Counted from the first letter of the stretch, positions 32,663 to 45,246 are shown. The stretch is 64,000 nucleotides of DNA from Eriocheir sinensis (GCF_024679095.1 NW_026110553.1:37224-101223), one strand, 5' to 3'. Notes: generated by a model not told the origin, from the letters alone. Translations and numbers: made by a program.

Positions 32663-32800
32663 TGCTTGCAGGGAGATGAACCTTTATCTGACTAATGAGA
32701 CTTTCTTTCAGGTCTGTGTGGAGGTGGGGGAGGAAGACTGCAGGAGGCTGTAGAGGGGTGGATTGGGTGAAGGGGGACTTGACAACACTACCATGCAAGC
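32344..32800 (+). repeat. (TTA)n, dispersed repeat and (GT)n cluster
   Basis: (TTA)n at 32,344-32,416, the 'gcaggagtagccgtgaatgg' repeat, the 66-bp repeat shared with 4.33 kb at ~32,502-32,570, and (GT)n at 32,614-32,660. A pyrimidine tract ending 'ctttcag' at ~32,712 precedes purine-rich sequence, as at 0.5, 1.5 and 33.4 kb. Confidence 0.8.
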
Positions 32801-32875
32801 TGGGCTAAGATAATGTATGATTGGTTTTGTTACGCTCAGAGGGAAGGGCAATCCCAGATACGTTGTAGAGGCGCT

Positions 32876-33065
32876 GTTTTGGCCTGGCCGTAGTGAGTTT
32901 CTTTATGTGCACCATTTAATTCTGCATGTTTTCGTATATAATACATGATGATTATGTTGAGTTTATGGCTGAAAACTTGTTATATTCAATAGCGACATTT
33001 GAAATTTGGCGTGCACGGTGATCTCGGATACGGTCCGGGGCGCTGTTTTGGCCCGGCCGTAGTGA
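32876..33065 (+). repeat. Isolated unit of the ~165-bp satellite (opposite orientation)
   Basis: It contains 'tttggcctggccgtagtgag', 'aatacatgatgattatgttg' and 'caatagcgacatttgaaatt', the reverse complement of units in the array at 47.6-49.6 kb. It is an out-of-array copy. Confidence 0.82.
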
Positions 33066-34150
33066 AGGGGTTAAGTGTATCTATGAAGGCTAATTATCTA
33101 TAAGTATTTAAGTGTAAGGTTCTGTGGGGTAACTAATCTAAGTGTAATGGTGCATTCTGTGGGAATTACTTAAGTGTAATCTATGAAGGCTACATCTATA
33201 AGTATATAAGTATGTAAGGTCCTGTGGGGTAACTAATCTAAGGTTATGTACAACTACTGGTTCTGGTGCTGTGGGTAACTCCTACAAACCCTTTCTACTA
33301 TGGCTATTAATTAACAAAAACCTCTTACTTTCAGCTTGTGTACTGGGTTAAAAAATAGTTAATGTTAGAGTTGGAAGTGTCTGACAGTCCCATCTCTTTC
33401 TTACAGGCCAAACACTGCAGAGGAGGAGGAGAAGAAGGAGGAAGAAGAAGAAGAAGAAGGAGGAGGAGAAGGAGGAAGAAGAAGGAGGAGTAGGAGGAAG
33501 AAGAAGGAGAAAGAGGAGGAGGAGGAGGAGGAGGCAACTTATAAATACAGGCAGAAGTATATGTGCCAAGGAAAATATTTAAATGATCTGTATTATGTAA
33601 AGTATTGAATTTAAAATATATCTACTAATAATTTCTATGCATGTTTACAGGGTTACATATTTAAGCTGTAATATAATTTGTATGTATTTAAATGGGGTTT
33701 TAGTTATAAGGTGTTTGGTATTGCTATACTTATAAAATCTTCGGTTTTTGGGTATATAATTCTAAGTAAGTGTTTCCCTACGTTATTTAAGTGTAAAGTA
33801 AGTGTGTAAGGTATTAAGTTATATATTAAAGTGTGTACCGGGTTCTCTAATAAGCGTGTAGTGATTGGAATCATTTAAGTGTAATGTATAAAGGTTACAT
33901 ATATATATATATAAGTATTTAAGTGGGAGCAGCAAGTAGTGGGCTTTATTTTTCTACACTTTTTTGCCCTTGAAAAAAAAAATACTGTGAAATCTTTAAG
34001 TGTACTGTATGAAGGCTATACATTTATAAGTATGTGTAACGTCCTGTGGGGGCTAACTAATGTAAGGGTGATTTCATAAGTGTTACCGTAGTGGTGTGAC
34101 TTAATCAGCAACCTCTACTGCAATTAGTCTGAGTACAATTACTGGTTCTG
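33066..34150 (+). repeat. Irregular 'taagtgtaa' repeats with GA-rich tract
   Basis: The phrases 'atttaagtgtaatgtatgaa/aagg' and 'gtaaggtcctgtggggtaac' recur near 33,070, 33,110, 33,170, 33,215, 33,880 and 34,020. A GGA/GAA-rich tract occupies 33,418-33,535, preceded by 'ctctttcttacag'. Proline/leucine-rich minus ORFs over the tract are low-complexity. Confidence 0.6.
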
Positions 34151-34990
34151 GTACTCTGAGTATTAACAAAACCTTTTAATTTCAGTTACCAAGGACAACC
34201 TCTGCTGCTCCGGGTATCAACTCCTGCACTCCTGGGACTGGTGTAACATCTGCATGCCCTCGTAATAACTCACTCTGCTTCTGCTGTTCGTAACACCTCG
34301 CTCTGCGTCTGCTGTCGTAACGAAGCTTCTGTGTACTAACTCCTGCTCGCTTAACCCGCATGGATTTTGTATAACGCCTCTTGTAGTTTTCGTGTGATGG
34401 TTCTCTTTCCTCTTCCTTCATAACTAATCGCACGGCTTTGCATGAAAACTCCAGCAACTTACGGCTTAAATTTCGCATGAGAACTACTCCTGCTTACGTA
34501 TGACAATTCTCTCTGCCTTTCCTAACGACTCATGGATTTTGCATAACCCCATTCCATTTCCGCTGTCATGCTAACCCATACTAATGCTGGCTGGAGTATC
34601 CTAACCCATAGTCTAAGCTGCCGGCCAGAGCTTCAGGTGACCCCTAACTTGAAGCCTGTCGGATCAGCGTCTAGCGAGGGAGGTTCCGTCAGGTTCCGTT
34701 CCCCCCTAGAGATGTCTCCACCTTAAAAAAATAGTTTGACATCATTTGAGAGCAGCAGTACAGGCCAGGTATCAGAGAGGGGTTCAGGCCTATATGGGGG
34801 CACCTCCGTTAGGCTTGTACCTCAAAAAATAAAAGATTAAAAATTAAAAAAAAGACTATGTGTCCAAGTCATGTGAGAATCCTGACTATGGAGGGAGATT
34901 ATCCTCAAGCACGTACGGTTATATATATGTGTGTATCTTTTACCCACCCATGCGTGCAGTACGGTTGAACAGAAGAACGTAAGAACGTGG
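34151..34990. other. Unassigned; short 'ctgctgttcgtaac' repeats
   Basis: At 34,190-34,350 a unit like 'tcgctctgcgtctgctgtcg' recurs, related to the repeats at 2.2-2.4 kb. The minus ORF 34,182-34,478 overlaps it and shows no domain. Nothing is recognised to 34,990, where a (GTG)n tract begins. Confidence 0.5.
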
Positions 34991-35007
34991 TGGTGGTGGT
35001 GGTGGTG

Positions 35008-35247
35008 GTAGGGATCATGTTTCTTAACGGTCCCTCTAAGCGAGAAAAATGAGAAAAAATCATCACTCACACAAACCATTTCATAATACATATCCAAGCA
35101 TTTGTCATCAGATTATGTATCATCTATTTTGGGGGGTTTATATCATGGCACAAATTTGGCCCGTCGCCGCTACATGGTAAAGCCACAAATTTGGCCCGTC
35201 GCTGCTACACGGTAAAGCCACAAATTTGGCCCGTCGCTGCTACTGTG
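35008..35247 (-). mobile_element. piggyBac-like MITE copy (left end replaced by (GTG)n)
   Basis: This is the reverse orientation of the 740-956 element: the 'gggatcatgtttcttaacgg' core, then three ~34-bp internal units, ending with TTAA at 35,248-35,251. The left terminus and its TTAA are missing; a (GTG)n tract stands there instead. Confidence 0.75.
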
Positions 35248-35499
35248 TTAAAAAGCATTACCAAGCACATCAGATGCCCGGGAAACATACTATACTATAT
35301 GAAAACCTTACCAAGCACATGCAACCTCTACCATGCCTTACCTCTCATAAAATAATCTACCAATTAATATATTTGCCTACTCTAACAGTCTACATTTTCA
35401 GGACTTGTATTTATGTATTAATTTTTATTGTGTTATTTTAGTGTTGATTTGTATGTCTGTTGTTGATTGTATAATTCCAAGGCTGAAAAGGTCCGTAAT

Positions 35500-35720
35500 T
35501 GGGTTCTCAAGGGTGTGTTTTGAGGTTGATGGTACAGAGGAAGGGTCACATTTTCAGCTGGGTCATAAAAGCACCCCTGCCTGTATATAACACCTCTGAA
35601 AGCCTTGTCAAATATGTGTTTTTTAGGTTGATGGCACAGAGGAAGGGTCACATTTCCACAGATCATAAAAGCATCTCGGAAAATGCCCAAACCTCCACTG
35701 AAAGCCTTGTCAAATATGTT
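35500..35720 (+). repeat. ~105-bp tandem duplication
   Basis: 'gaggttgatggtacagagga'/'taggttgatggcacagagga' followed by 'agggtcacattt' and 'gccttgtcaaatatgt' occur at ~35,520 and ~35,625. No gene is seen between 35,252 and 35,720. Confidence 0.7.
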
Positions 35721-35721
35721 T

Positions 35722-35960
35722 TATTTTTTTTACGTCATGGCCTATTGCGCCGGTAGGCTTCTTCCCGGTGGATCCTGATGGTCGGCCCAAGGCTTCTTCC
35801 CAGTGGGGCCTGATGGTCGGCCCAGCCCGTTCTGGCGCAGGCAAGTGTTTATAGTGGTGCCATCTTGCATTGGCTCATGCTGCCCTCCCGGAGCTCATCT
35901 TTAATCCTAGAATCTAGAGTCCGGGTTGATAGGTGGTCTTCTGGACAGCATGTGGGTAGT
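35722..35960 (-). mobile_element. SINE-B copy, 5'-truncated
   Basis: The minus strand carries the body of the tRNA-derived SINE seen at 44.7 and 61.7 kb ('gtccagaagaccacctatca', 'actataaacacttgcc') and ends in an A-rich tail (35,721-35,731 on the plus strand is T-rich). The tRNA-like head is missing; a piggyBac-like MITE follows at once. Confidence 0.72.
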
Positions 35961-35965
35961 TTTAA

Positions 35966-36181
35966 CCCGGTAGCAGCGGGGATCATGTTTCTTAATGGTC
36001 CCTCTAAGTGAGAAAAATGGGAAAAAATCATCACTCACACAAACCATTTCATAATAATATATATCAGCATTTGTGATAATTTTATGTATCATCTATTTTG
36101 GGGGGTTTAAATCATGGCACAAATTTGGCCCGTCGCTGCTACACGGTAAAGCCACAAATTTGGCCCCTCGCTGCTACCGGG
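35966..36181 (-). mobile_element. piggyBac-like MITE copy with both TTAA flanks
   Basis: TTAA at 35,962-35,965 and 36,182-36,185 frame a 216-bp copy beginning CCCGGTAGCAGCG and ending CGCTGCTACCGGG. It has two internal ~34-bp units. This is the cleanest example of perfect inverted termini in the window. Confidence 0.88.
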
Positions 36182-36284
36182 TTAAGCCACTTGGCACCCA
36201 TTGGTCTGGGTAAGTTATATTTTATTGGTGAACATTGTAAAGTAAGTGTTTTTTCCTTCATAGCCGGAGAACAGATGCTGCCAC

Positions 36285-37232
36285 TCAGCCACTCAGCCCT
36301 TGGAAACTGCAAATAGCTTAAATTCATGTGAGGATCTAACCTAACTCCCAGCTTAACTCAGCCCTTGGAAACTGCAAATAGCTTAAATTCATGCAAGGAT
36401 CTAACCTAACTCCCAGCTTAACTCAGCCCTTGGAAACTGCAAATAGCTTAAATTCATGTGAGGATCTAACCTAACTCCCAGCTCAACTCAGCCCATGGAA
36501 ACTGGAAATAGCTTAAATTCATGTGAGGATCTAACCTAACTCCCAGCTTAACTCAGCCCTTGGAAACTGCAAATAGCTTAAATTCATGCAAGGATCTAAC
36601 CTAACTCCCAGCTTAACTCAGCCCTTGGAAACTGCAAATAGCTTAAATTCATGTGAGGATCTAACCTAACTCCCAGCTCAACTCAGCCCTTGGAAACTGG
36701 AAATAGCTTAAATTCATGTGAGGATCTAACCTAACTCCCAGCTTAACTCAGCCCTTGGAAACTGGAAATAGCTTAAATTCATGTGAGGATCTAACCTAAC
36801 TCCCAGCTTAACTCAGCCCTTGGAAACTGGAAATAGCTTAAATTCATGCGAGGATCTAACCTAACTCCCAGCTTAACTCAGCCCTTGGAAACTGGAAATA
36901 GCTTAAATTCATGCAAGGATCTAACCTAACTCCCAGCTTAACTCAGCCCTTGGAAACTGGAAATAGCTTAAATTCATGTGAGGATCTAACCTAACTCCCA
37001 GCTTAACTCAGCCCTTGGAAACTGGAAATAGCTTAAATTCATGTGAGGATCTAACCTAACTCCCAGCTTAACTCAGCCCTTGGAAACTGGAAATAGCTTA
37101 AATTCATGCGAGGATCTAACCTAACTCCCAGCTCAACTCAGCCCTTGGAAACTGGAAATAGCTTAAATTCATGCGAGGATCTAACCTAACTCCCAGCTTA
37201 ACTCAGCCCTTGGAAACTGGAAATAGCTTAAC
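36285..37232 (+). repeat. 65-bp minisatellite, ~14 copies
   Basis: The unit 'tggaaactgcaaatagctta' ... 'gatctaacctaactcccagc' ... repeats with an exact 65-bp period (starts at 36,301, 36,366, 36,431 and so on). A few positions vary in linked fashion (gcaaa/ggaaa; catgtg/catgca/catgcg; gcttaa/gctcaa). The sequence of variants suggests multi-unit duplication events. Confidence 0.93.
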
Positions 37233-38130
37233 TTGTGAGGTTCTGTCTACGTATATCTATATTAATTTTATCTATAGCTTATCTTGGTCATATTCTGCTT
37301 AGATGCTTATCACTGACTTAATAACAATGAGTCTATTCTTATGTGAGGAGAACTGTGTGTAGGAAGGGATTGAGTGAGGGAGTCTAGCCATCTGCAAAGG
37401 ACTTGTATTCAGAATTTGCTATATATTTAACACTTGAAAGCTTATAATTAGTACCGGCAAAAATTCAAGGGGCTAAACCATCACATTGAAAGAGGGAGGG
37501 TTGACCTAGGAGAATGAATTAGCTCCCCAGCCACCCACAAACTATTTATATAGAGGGAATTTGACTGTTTGGAAAAGTCCCGTGCTGTCAGAATTTACTA
37601 TGTATTTACTGTTGAAAGTTCAGACTTGTTTATAATCCAAGTTCCTGAGCATATCAATGAACAAGGATTGACCGAGAAGAATTAATGATGTCCCCAAACA
37701 GTATTTATCAGGATCAAGTAAGTGATTAATTACCCAACACAGCACTCGGATATATTAATACTGACTATGTATCCAAGTTCCAAGGCATCAGATTGAGTGA
37801 GGCCTACAGAGATTAATTACACCCCCAAAGGAAGAATTTTAATTGCTAAATCCAGTTGGTATAGAAAGAGAGAGGATCTAGATTAGGTTGAATATGGAAT
37901 GACTATATAGGCCTACACAGAATCACAAAAGTAGCCTATAAGTATTGCAAGTAATTTATAAGAACAGTTCATAAGGAAGAATTTTAATGTCTAAATCCAG
38001 TTGGTATAGAGAGAGAGAGGATTGAGGTTAGGTTGAGTATTATGGAATGTAGGCCTACACAGAGTCACAAAAGTAGCCTATAAGTATTGCAAGTAATTTA
38101 TAAGTGGGGAAGGATTGGTCAACAACCTCA
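37233..38130. other. Unassigned; one ~145-bp tandem duplication
   Basis: At 37,828-38,102 a block with 'ctaaatccagttggtataga' and 'cacaaaagtagcctataagt' occurs twice. The remaining AT-rich sequence shows no gene. Confidence 0.6.
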
Positions 38131-38775
38131 TGGCCCAGAATCAGTCAGCATGTGTTAGTTTCCCATCTGAGCTCAGCATATGGGGGTTTATTAAGTCAGT
38201 AATGTTAATTCTCACTCAGCATAGCCTGTGTATCAATGCTGACTATTTTGAACTCAGGATGGTCAAGATATCACCATGACAGCATTAAAGATTCAATGAT
38301 GTCAGGCTGTACTCAGCATGACCGATTTTTTCATACCAATTCTATGCTATAAATATAATATGCTGACTTTGTTAATCTGAGTTTAGTAAGGATTTGATCA
38401 GCATGGCTTAATTAACATATAAGTTACAGCATGGCCATTTTTTATGCTCAATTTATATCAGCTCAGCATAAACGTTTTTGAGTGCTGTACGTGACCTTCC
38501 TTTAAGTCAGCATGCATTAATTGTCTGAAGCCAGTATCCATGGCCTCGTCCAACTCAGCATATGTTGTTAAATAGGAAGATTTTTGTAGCAATATGCTTC
38601 AGCTCGATCAGCATATGTATGGCCTCTATTTTCAGAGCTCAGCCTAGGCTTGATTGTTATAGATGTCTTGTGGCTCTCAGCATTCAGCATGGCTCAGCTA
38701 GACTCGATGAAGAAAAGTGATATATGAAGTCAGCATTTAAAGTCAGCATCTCTCTCTCTCTCTCTCTCTCTCTCT
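38131..38775 (+). repeat. Field of dispersed TCAGCAT(G) motifs, left part; (CT)n at the end
   Basis: The octamer-like motif (A)GTCAGCATG/CTCAGCAT occurs about 15 times in 620 bp at irregular 20-60-bp spacing (for example ~38,150, 38,176, 38,216, 38,310, 38,398, 38,508, 38,566, 38,609, 38,683). A (CT)n tract closes it at 38,746-38,774. It is not a simple tandem repeat, since the spacers differ. Confidence 0.65.
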
Positions 38776-39199
38776 TCCCGTATTTAGGGGGTAAATCTTA
38801 CGAACGATCTTCCCATCACGGCTTAATTCGATATCAGCCCTTAATTGGTGTTACCGTTAAGTATAGCATTAAATATTATGCATGCAGGGGGCGAGAAAGG
38901 TGGAAAAAGAGTAAAATATGACGAGCCGGAAGAATTATTATGGCAAGCGGGCGGTGTTGCCATTCTGAAAAAAAAAAACGTTATTTTTTCGTAAGTCTAT
39001 AAGATTATTTCAGCGATCCCTCGTGTCTGGGTATGCTAGATCACAGGTCAAGTCAGGCAATAAACATGTTCCGTACGAGTGTGATGACTCCGGAAACGAT
39101 ATATCAGTAGTGTGCTGAGGTGACCGATCAGCTGATTAAAACAGCTGATTGGGTACGCGGAGATTTAAACATTACATCATAGCTGTCGGATGGGTTTTA

Positions 39200-39345
39200 A
39201 TTTACAGATTTACATAGAAAATCAGACCCCATGGTCCAGACTAAGTGGCCTGTCCTTAAACTAAGTGATTCTACATTAATCCGATGGCTCCATAACGTTG
39301 CATTTCAACTCTAGTTAATATATTGAGTTGAAGGAAGTGACGGCC
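39200..39345 (+). repeat. Left arm of a ~145-bp foldback pair
   Basis: It contains 'tttacatagaaaatcagacc', 'ccatggtccagact', 'cctgtccttaaactaagtga' and 'aacgttgcatttcaactcta'. Its reverse complement, with drift, is at 40,410-40,556. The interval encloses a motif field and a CTA tract. Confidence 0.75.
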
Positions 39346-39569
39346 GAGCTTGTTTTTAAAGGGGATCAATCGTGTTACACTGGACCACTGAAGGAAGGCA
39401 GGGAGCTTATTCCATTCTCGCACTACAACGTTGATGAAGAAAAATTTGGTTCAGTCTGAATTTACTTGTCTACATTTGAGTTTTACGCCTTAATTAATTT
39501 GTTCCTCTTACGCAAAGTGTCATCGATCATAAACAATATTGATCTGTCTACATTCGTGAAACATATGGA

Positions 39570-40409
<840 letters not shown>

Positions 40410-40556
40410 CAACTTAATATCAACTAGAGTAGAAATGCAACGTTTTGGAGTCTTCTGATTAATGTAAAATCACTTAGGTTTAAGGACAGACCACCAAGTC
40501 TGGACCATGGGGTCTGTGTGGTCTGATTTTCTATGTAAATCTATGTAAAGGTTGGA
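40410..40556 (-). repeat. Right arm of the ~145-bp foldback pair
   Basis: 'actagagtagaaatgcaacg' ... 'aaatcacttaggtttaagga' ... 'tccagactt'-complement ... 'gattttctatgtaaatctat' mirrors 39,200-39,345. The pair could be the ends of an unrecognised DNA element or a segmental inversion. Confidence 0.75.
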
Positions 40557-42035
40557 ACAATTAGTTTTGAGGTACAACAATGAGTTTTCCTGTTCCAACG
40601 TCCATCTTTCCTTATTAAATATTTCAAAGCCATTATTTACACGGTTTTAGGTTTAATTAAAGAGAAAAAGCGATATAATTACCATTTTATACAGGAAGAA
40701 ACGTTGTAACCAATGGCTTTAAGATCTAATTAATACGTGATTCATTTCCCTTCCTCCCTCCCTCTATCTCCCTCTCCCTCCCTCCCTCCCTCCATGCTTC
40801 ACGTAAGGGAGACTACTAAGTGTATTAAGAACTCCCTGAAGCCATTATTCCCACATATAAGCTCATTACATCATATTGTAAGCCCGTGCTGAAGAGTGAT
40901 AGGATTTTATACTTTCTGCAGTTTCGTTCACAACATGTGCCGAGACCCAGACCCAGACCAACCCATTAATAACGAATAATAATGATTCCAAGGCCTTACC
41001 GCTGTTATTAAGGCCCCGGCAGGACTTAATTGGGGTTTACTAATGACAGGACACGCGATAAAAGGGCAAAGGGGCAGTTAAATAGAGTAATTAATGTTTC
41101 CGAGGTTAAACTAAAACTATTTATGTCAGCGATAATATACCTAAGCACTGCAAAAAAAGCCCTATTAATTAAACATTTCGACCCTATCTCTAAATAAATC
41201 TAGTTATTGGAGCGGAAAAGACAGTTCCAGGGTCATTTAATTCAAGTACGAGAATCTACTGAGGTGGTAGGAATCATCTCGCAGCCGGAAAATAGCTCGC
41301 AAAGGGGACTTGAAACTGCTTAATTTTCAATATATCACTCACTGCTATCGTTTAACTGTCCCTTTGCGACTTCAATACACTGCAAATACATCAGATAAAC
41401 ACTTAAAATCAGTAGAAGGCTTTAAAACAAACACATAGGAGATTACATAGGAGGAACTGCTCTGAGCTGATACTCACTCCTGGTTTGGGCAATCTCAACG
41501 CTTATATATAGATCACAGGTGGTTAAAGAGACATAAATCAAGGCAAATTAAGACGTTTTTTGCTGTCTTTACCCCATTGGTCATGTGTAGTGGGTAGTAT
41601 CGCGACTTATTTCCCCGAGGAGGCATTTCTCGTACACACCTGGCCCCAGCCGTGGAGGGAGGAGGCTGCTGTGTTATTTTTGTGTTTTTTGAAGCGAATT
41701 ATCCTGTTGCCGAGGGAGCCATGCATCTAGAAACGGTAAATAGTCCCTTGTGATTGTTTTGGGTGGGTGAGGGCAGTGAATTAAGGCTTGTAATAGGTGG
41801 AAATAGGGAAAATGTATCGGTGGGGGGAGAGGTGGATTTAAATGGCCGCCGTGGTTGTTCAGAAGTTCATCGTTTTTTACTGATTTCCGGTAAAGTAGAG
41901 TACGTAGCGGCACGGGGCTTGAGGGGCAGGGCGACACGTGCATTGTATTCCTGTGTGTGAAGTTGGAGAGCGGGATATAAGCCGGTAAGGTCAGAAAGGT
42001 CAAGTATATAACTGGCTTGGGGTGTCCGGCTCCAT
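40557..42035. other. Mostly unique sequence without recognised gene
   Basis: This is the longest stretch of non-repetitive-looking DNA in the right half. Small ORFs exist (for example minus 41,674-42,003, 109 residues; plus 41,754-41,960), but I see no domain, conserved motif or splice-supported gene structure. Confidence 0.5.
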
Positions 42036-42405
42036 ATATGACCTTAATTATTAATGACCTCTAAGACCTTCGGGCACTATGATAGGGAGAACTGAGATGA
42101 ATGACCTAATGTATGGGGTCAAATGAGGTGTGAGTGTCTTAAATATTGAATTATGGGCGTTTAGCGGTGAGGTCATAAGGGCGTAACCGGCGGATGGAGC
42201 GAACCATATGTGACGTATTATCTCAGTTATCAATAACACCTAAGAACTTTGAACGCTATGAGAGGGAGAACTAAGCTGAATGACCTAATGTATGGGGTCA
42301 AATGAGGTGTGAGTGTCTTAGATATTGAATTATGGGCGTTTAGCGGTGAGGTCATAAGGGCGTAACCGGCGGATGGGAGCGAACCATACGTGACCTTATA
42401 TCCGT
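42036..42405 (+). repeat. ~181-bp tandem duplication
   Basis: Two copies, containing 'gaatgacctaatgtatgggg' and 'gcgtttagcggtgaggtcat', start near 42,040 and 42,221 and differ by a few bases. Confidence 0.85.
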
Positions 42406-42769
42406 GAGTTTTGACCAGTGTAAGATGCCTGGGTACTCCTATATTAAGGGTTAGGGTGTATTTGTGTTGTATTATTGCAGATATGAGGTGTGGGTTGTGT
42501 TACTCAGGAAATATTGAAGGTTAACGTGAGCTAGAAGTGTTTTAAGGGTGACTCGTCTAGCGGGCGGGGTGAATTTTACGAATTTTTCAGATTTATTTAT
42601 TTCAGTGTTATTTCTCGTGATTTTTTTGCGTTTTCATCGACATGGTTGTGATTTCATGTGTGTCTGAGGTGGTATTGATGGTGATTGTGGTGATTTTAGG
42701 TGATACATGTGGTGGTGATGACCCGGGGTGGTGAACCTATTAACTCTAAGGGGGAATATGTAGGTTAGC

Positions 42770-43400
42770 GTTGTTGCCTTGACCACATGTGCTTACCCTA
42801 GACCATCGGGTGTCATTCTAGAGTTATACATGCTCCTGGTACTGCGAAGGCTGGCATGAACCTATATTTTGCCTGTCAATATTTACTTTGCTCTCACAGG
42901 AGGTTAAGGTTAAAATCTAAGTTTAATCCAAGGTTAGGATAACTTAGTGATGACCAGTATCTTATCCTAGACCTGGGGGCTTCGTGGTGCAGTGGTTAGC
43001 AGTTAGCACACTCGGCTCACAACCGAGAGAGCCTGGGTTCGATTCCCGGGCAGAGTGGGAAAATTTGGGAGGCTTTTCCGATACCCTACGCCCCTGTCCA
43101 CCCAGCAGTGTACCAGGTATTAATTGGGGGTTGTGTCCCGTCTCCTGGGATCTGTTCCCTTCTATAATTCCTTCCCCTTCTGTCTCTCTCCGGCATATGA
43201 CCACAGATGTTGCGCCGACTAAATGAAATTTTCCAACTTTTTTATCCTAGACCATTGGGTGTTTTTCTAGAGGTCTGGTCATGGTACCGTGAGGGCAGGA
43301 ACTGACCTATTTTGTCTGTCAATTTTTATCTTGCTCTCACAGGAGGTTACGTTAAAATCTAAGTTATCCAAGGTTAGGATAACTTAGCGCTGACCGGGCA
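42770..43400 (+). repeat. Diverged ~190-bp duplication interrupted by a SINE
   Basis: 'accctagaccatcgggtgtc' ... 'tgctctcacaggaggtta' ... 'aggttaggataacttag' at 42,791-42,960 is repeated at 43,245-43,395 with several changes. The SINE-A copy inserted at the junction. Confidence 0.75.
42974..43241 (+). mobile_element. SINE-A, tRNA-derived, with 12-bp target duplication
   Basis: The head folds like a tRNA-Val(CAC): anticodon stem CTCGG/CCGAG around CTCACAA, and a T-arm with GGTTCGATTCC (the polymerase III B box). The A-box region 'gtggtgcagtggttagc' carries a small duplication. The tail contains 'ttctataattccttcccctt' and 'ggcatatgaccacagatgtt'. TTATCCTAGACC flanks both sides (42,962-42,973 and 43,242-43,253), so the insertion used target-primed reverse transcription. 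It is non-coding. Confidence 0.88.
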
Positions 43401-43678
43401 TTTTTTTTGTTAATGTTTCCGATATTTTTCAGCCCTTGAATATATAAATAAGTGTGAAGTGATGAGACTTGGGTGTTTTTTCTGGAATAACACCCACTTG
43501 TTTAGGATAAATAGGCAGGATAGGCCTCTCACCACACTGCCGTTGATGTCACTGGCGGGAGAGGTGGCTACAGTCATCTCCATACTCCCCGCCTCTTAAA
43601 ATATTGTCTTGGGGTGCAACGCAGTATATATTTGTTTTATTTCATTGTGGTAGTAGAGTGCACGGCAGGTACGGTTAA

Positions 43679-44131
43679 CCCGGTAGCTGTGGGGATCATG
43701 TTTCTTAACTCGGTAGCAGCGACACATCAAATTTGTGGCTTTACCGTGTAGCAGTGATGGGCCAAACCTGTGTCTTTACCGTGTAGCAGTGACGGGCCAA
43801 ATTTGTGGCTTTACCATGTAGCAGCGACGGGCCAAACCTGTGTTTTACCATAGCAGTGACGGGCCAAATTTGTGGCTTTACCATGTAGCAGCGACGGGCC
43901 AAATTTGTGGATTTACCGTCTAGCAGCGACGGGCCAAATTTGTGGCTTTACCGTGTAGCAGTGACAGGCCAAATTTGTGCCATGATATAAACCCCCCAAA
44001 ATAGATGATACATAATCTGATCACAAATGCTTTATATATAATATGAAATGGTTTGTGTGAGGGGTGATTTTTTCCATTTTTCTCGCTTGGAGGGACCATT
44101 AAGAAACATGATCCCTGCTGCTGCCACTGGG
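43679..44131 (+). mobile_element. piggyBac-like MITE with expanded internal repeats
   Basis: TTAA flanks (43,675-43,678 and 44,132-44,135) enclose 453 bp, twice the usual length. The excess is due to about seven to eight tandem copies of the ~34-bp internal unit ('gcagcgacgggccaaatttg' type). A second terminus-like piece at ~43,690-43,715 suggests a nested or recombined start. Confidence 0.82.
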
Positions 44132-44135
44132 TTAA

Positions 44136-44424
44136 AGGCCCTTCCCCCTAAGCGAGAAAAATGAGAATAAAATCATCACTCACACAAACCACTTCATAAT
44201 ATATATCAATGCATTTGTGATCATTTTATGCATCATCTGTTTATTTATTTATTTATTTTTACGTCTTGGCCTATTGCGCTGGTAGGCTTCTTCCCGGTGG
44301 ATCCTGATGGTCGGTGGTGGGGTTTATATCCTTCTTAATATATCAAGTTACATATCATAGCAAGAATTTGGCTCGTCGCTGGTACACTGTAAAGCCACAA
44401 ATTTGGGCCCTTGTTGCTACCGGG
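44136..44424 (-). mobile_element. Adjacent piggyBac-like MITE with nested SINE-B fragment
   Basis: The minus-oriented MITE core ('aagcgagaaaaatgagaata') is interrupted at ~44,240-44,315 by 'ttttacgtcttggcctattg' + 'cgctggtaggcttcttccc', which is SINE-B 3' sequence. It ends CTACCGGG before TTAA at 44,425-44,428. Its left TTAA (44,132-44,135) is shared with the preceding copy. Confidence 0.75.
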
Positions 44425-44428
44425 TTAA

Positions 44429-44665
44429 GTTAGGTCTTGTTAGGATAGCTCAGCAAGTTTGGTTAGGTTAGGATAGCTTAGATTTAATTCTTTAAATATA
44501 TGGTCTTGGGGGGGACACACCTGGAGATATATTTGTTTATATTGTGTTTTGACAGTGGCTTGCTAAGACTAGATTAGTTTAATTAAAGTTTGGTTAGGTT
44601 AGGATGACTTAGATTTAATTCTCTTTATATATAGTCTGGGATGACACATTGAGGCATATGTTTTT
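44429..44665 (+). repeat. ~135-bp tandem duplication with GGTTAGG
   Basis: 'ggttaggttaggatagctta'/'ggttaggttaggatgactta' each followed by 'gatttaattctt/c' and a TATATAGTCT-like phrase, at ~44,458 and ~44,592. Confidence 0.7.
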
Positions 44666-44692
44666 ACTTTTTGCATATTTGGCGTCGGAACA

Positions 44693-44935
44693 CAGGCCAG
44701 GGAAGGAGACGGTGGCTGAGTGTTTAGCGTGCCGGTCCTGCGTTCGCCGCATCATGGATGAGGAGGGTTTGAATCCACCACTGCCACAGGCTACCTGTCC
44801 TGAAGACCACCACCATCATCCTGGACTGTATGGGACTGTCCAAGAGAAAGCAAGATGGGGCCGCTATAAACACTTGCCGGCTTGGGCCCACCACCAGGCC
44901 CAGCCAAGGGAGGTAAGGAAAAAAAGTATGGCTAG
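44693..44935 (+). mobile_element. SINE-B, tRNA-derived, full head
   Basis: A tRNA-like head with an A-box-type 'acggtggctgagtgtttagc' and a B-box-type GGTTTGAATCC is followed by the SINE-B body ('cctgtcctgaagaccaccac', 'gccgctataaacacttgcc') and an A-rich end 'aaggaaaaaaag'. The 97-residue ORF across it is incidental. From 44,936 to 45,244 there is nothing recognised. Confidence 0.82.
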
Positions 44936-45246
44936 GTTTGAATAAGTTTTAGGTTAGAATAGCTTATTATTAAATTATCTTGTAACTATTATTATTGTCA
45001 ATATTATCATTCCTATTACGCGTACTATTATCCAGCTTGTAAGGGACTGTATGCATATACAAATACACTGTATTGCCAAGAAACAAGAGGAATTAACTAT
45101 TTTAATGATAAATATAAGTGAATCTCGTTATTGAGGACCAGGAGACAGATTTTGTGTTGGAAGTCCGTAAATATAAGAGGCTGAGTACAACAGTCTGGCA
45201 ATGTTGGCACTGCCTCAAAGTATAGGCCTGGCTGTATGTACACCTA

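Noticed and set aside
36285..37232. CRISPR-like regular array
   Set aside because: The whole 65-bp unit is repeated, with no unique spacers, in an animal-type genome.
42974..43050. Possible tRNA-Val gene
   Set aside because: The anticodon and T arms look right, but the D-arm region carries a duplication, there is no acceptor-stem closure, and the sequence continues into a SINE body flanked by a 12-bp duplication.
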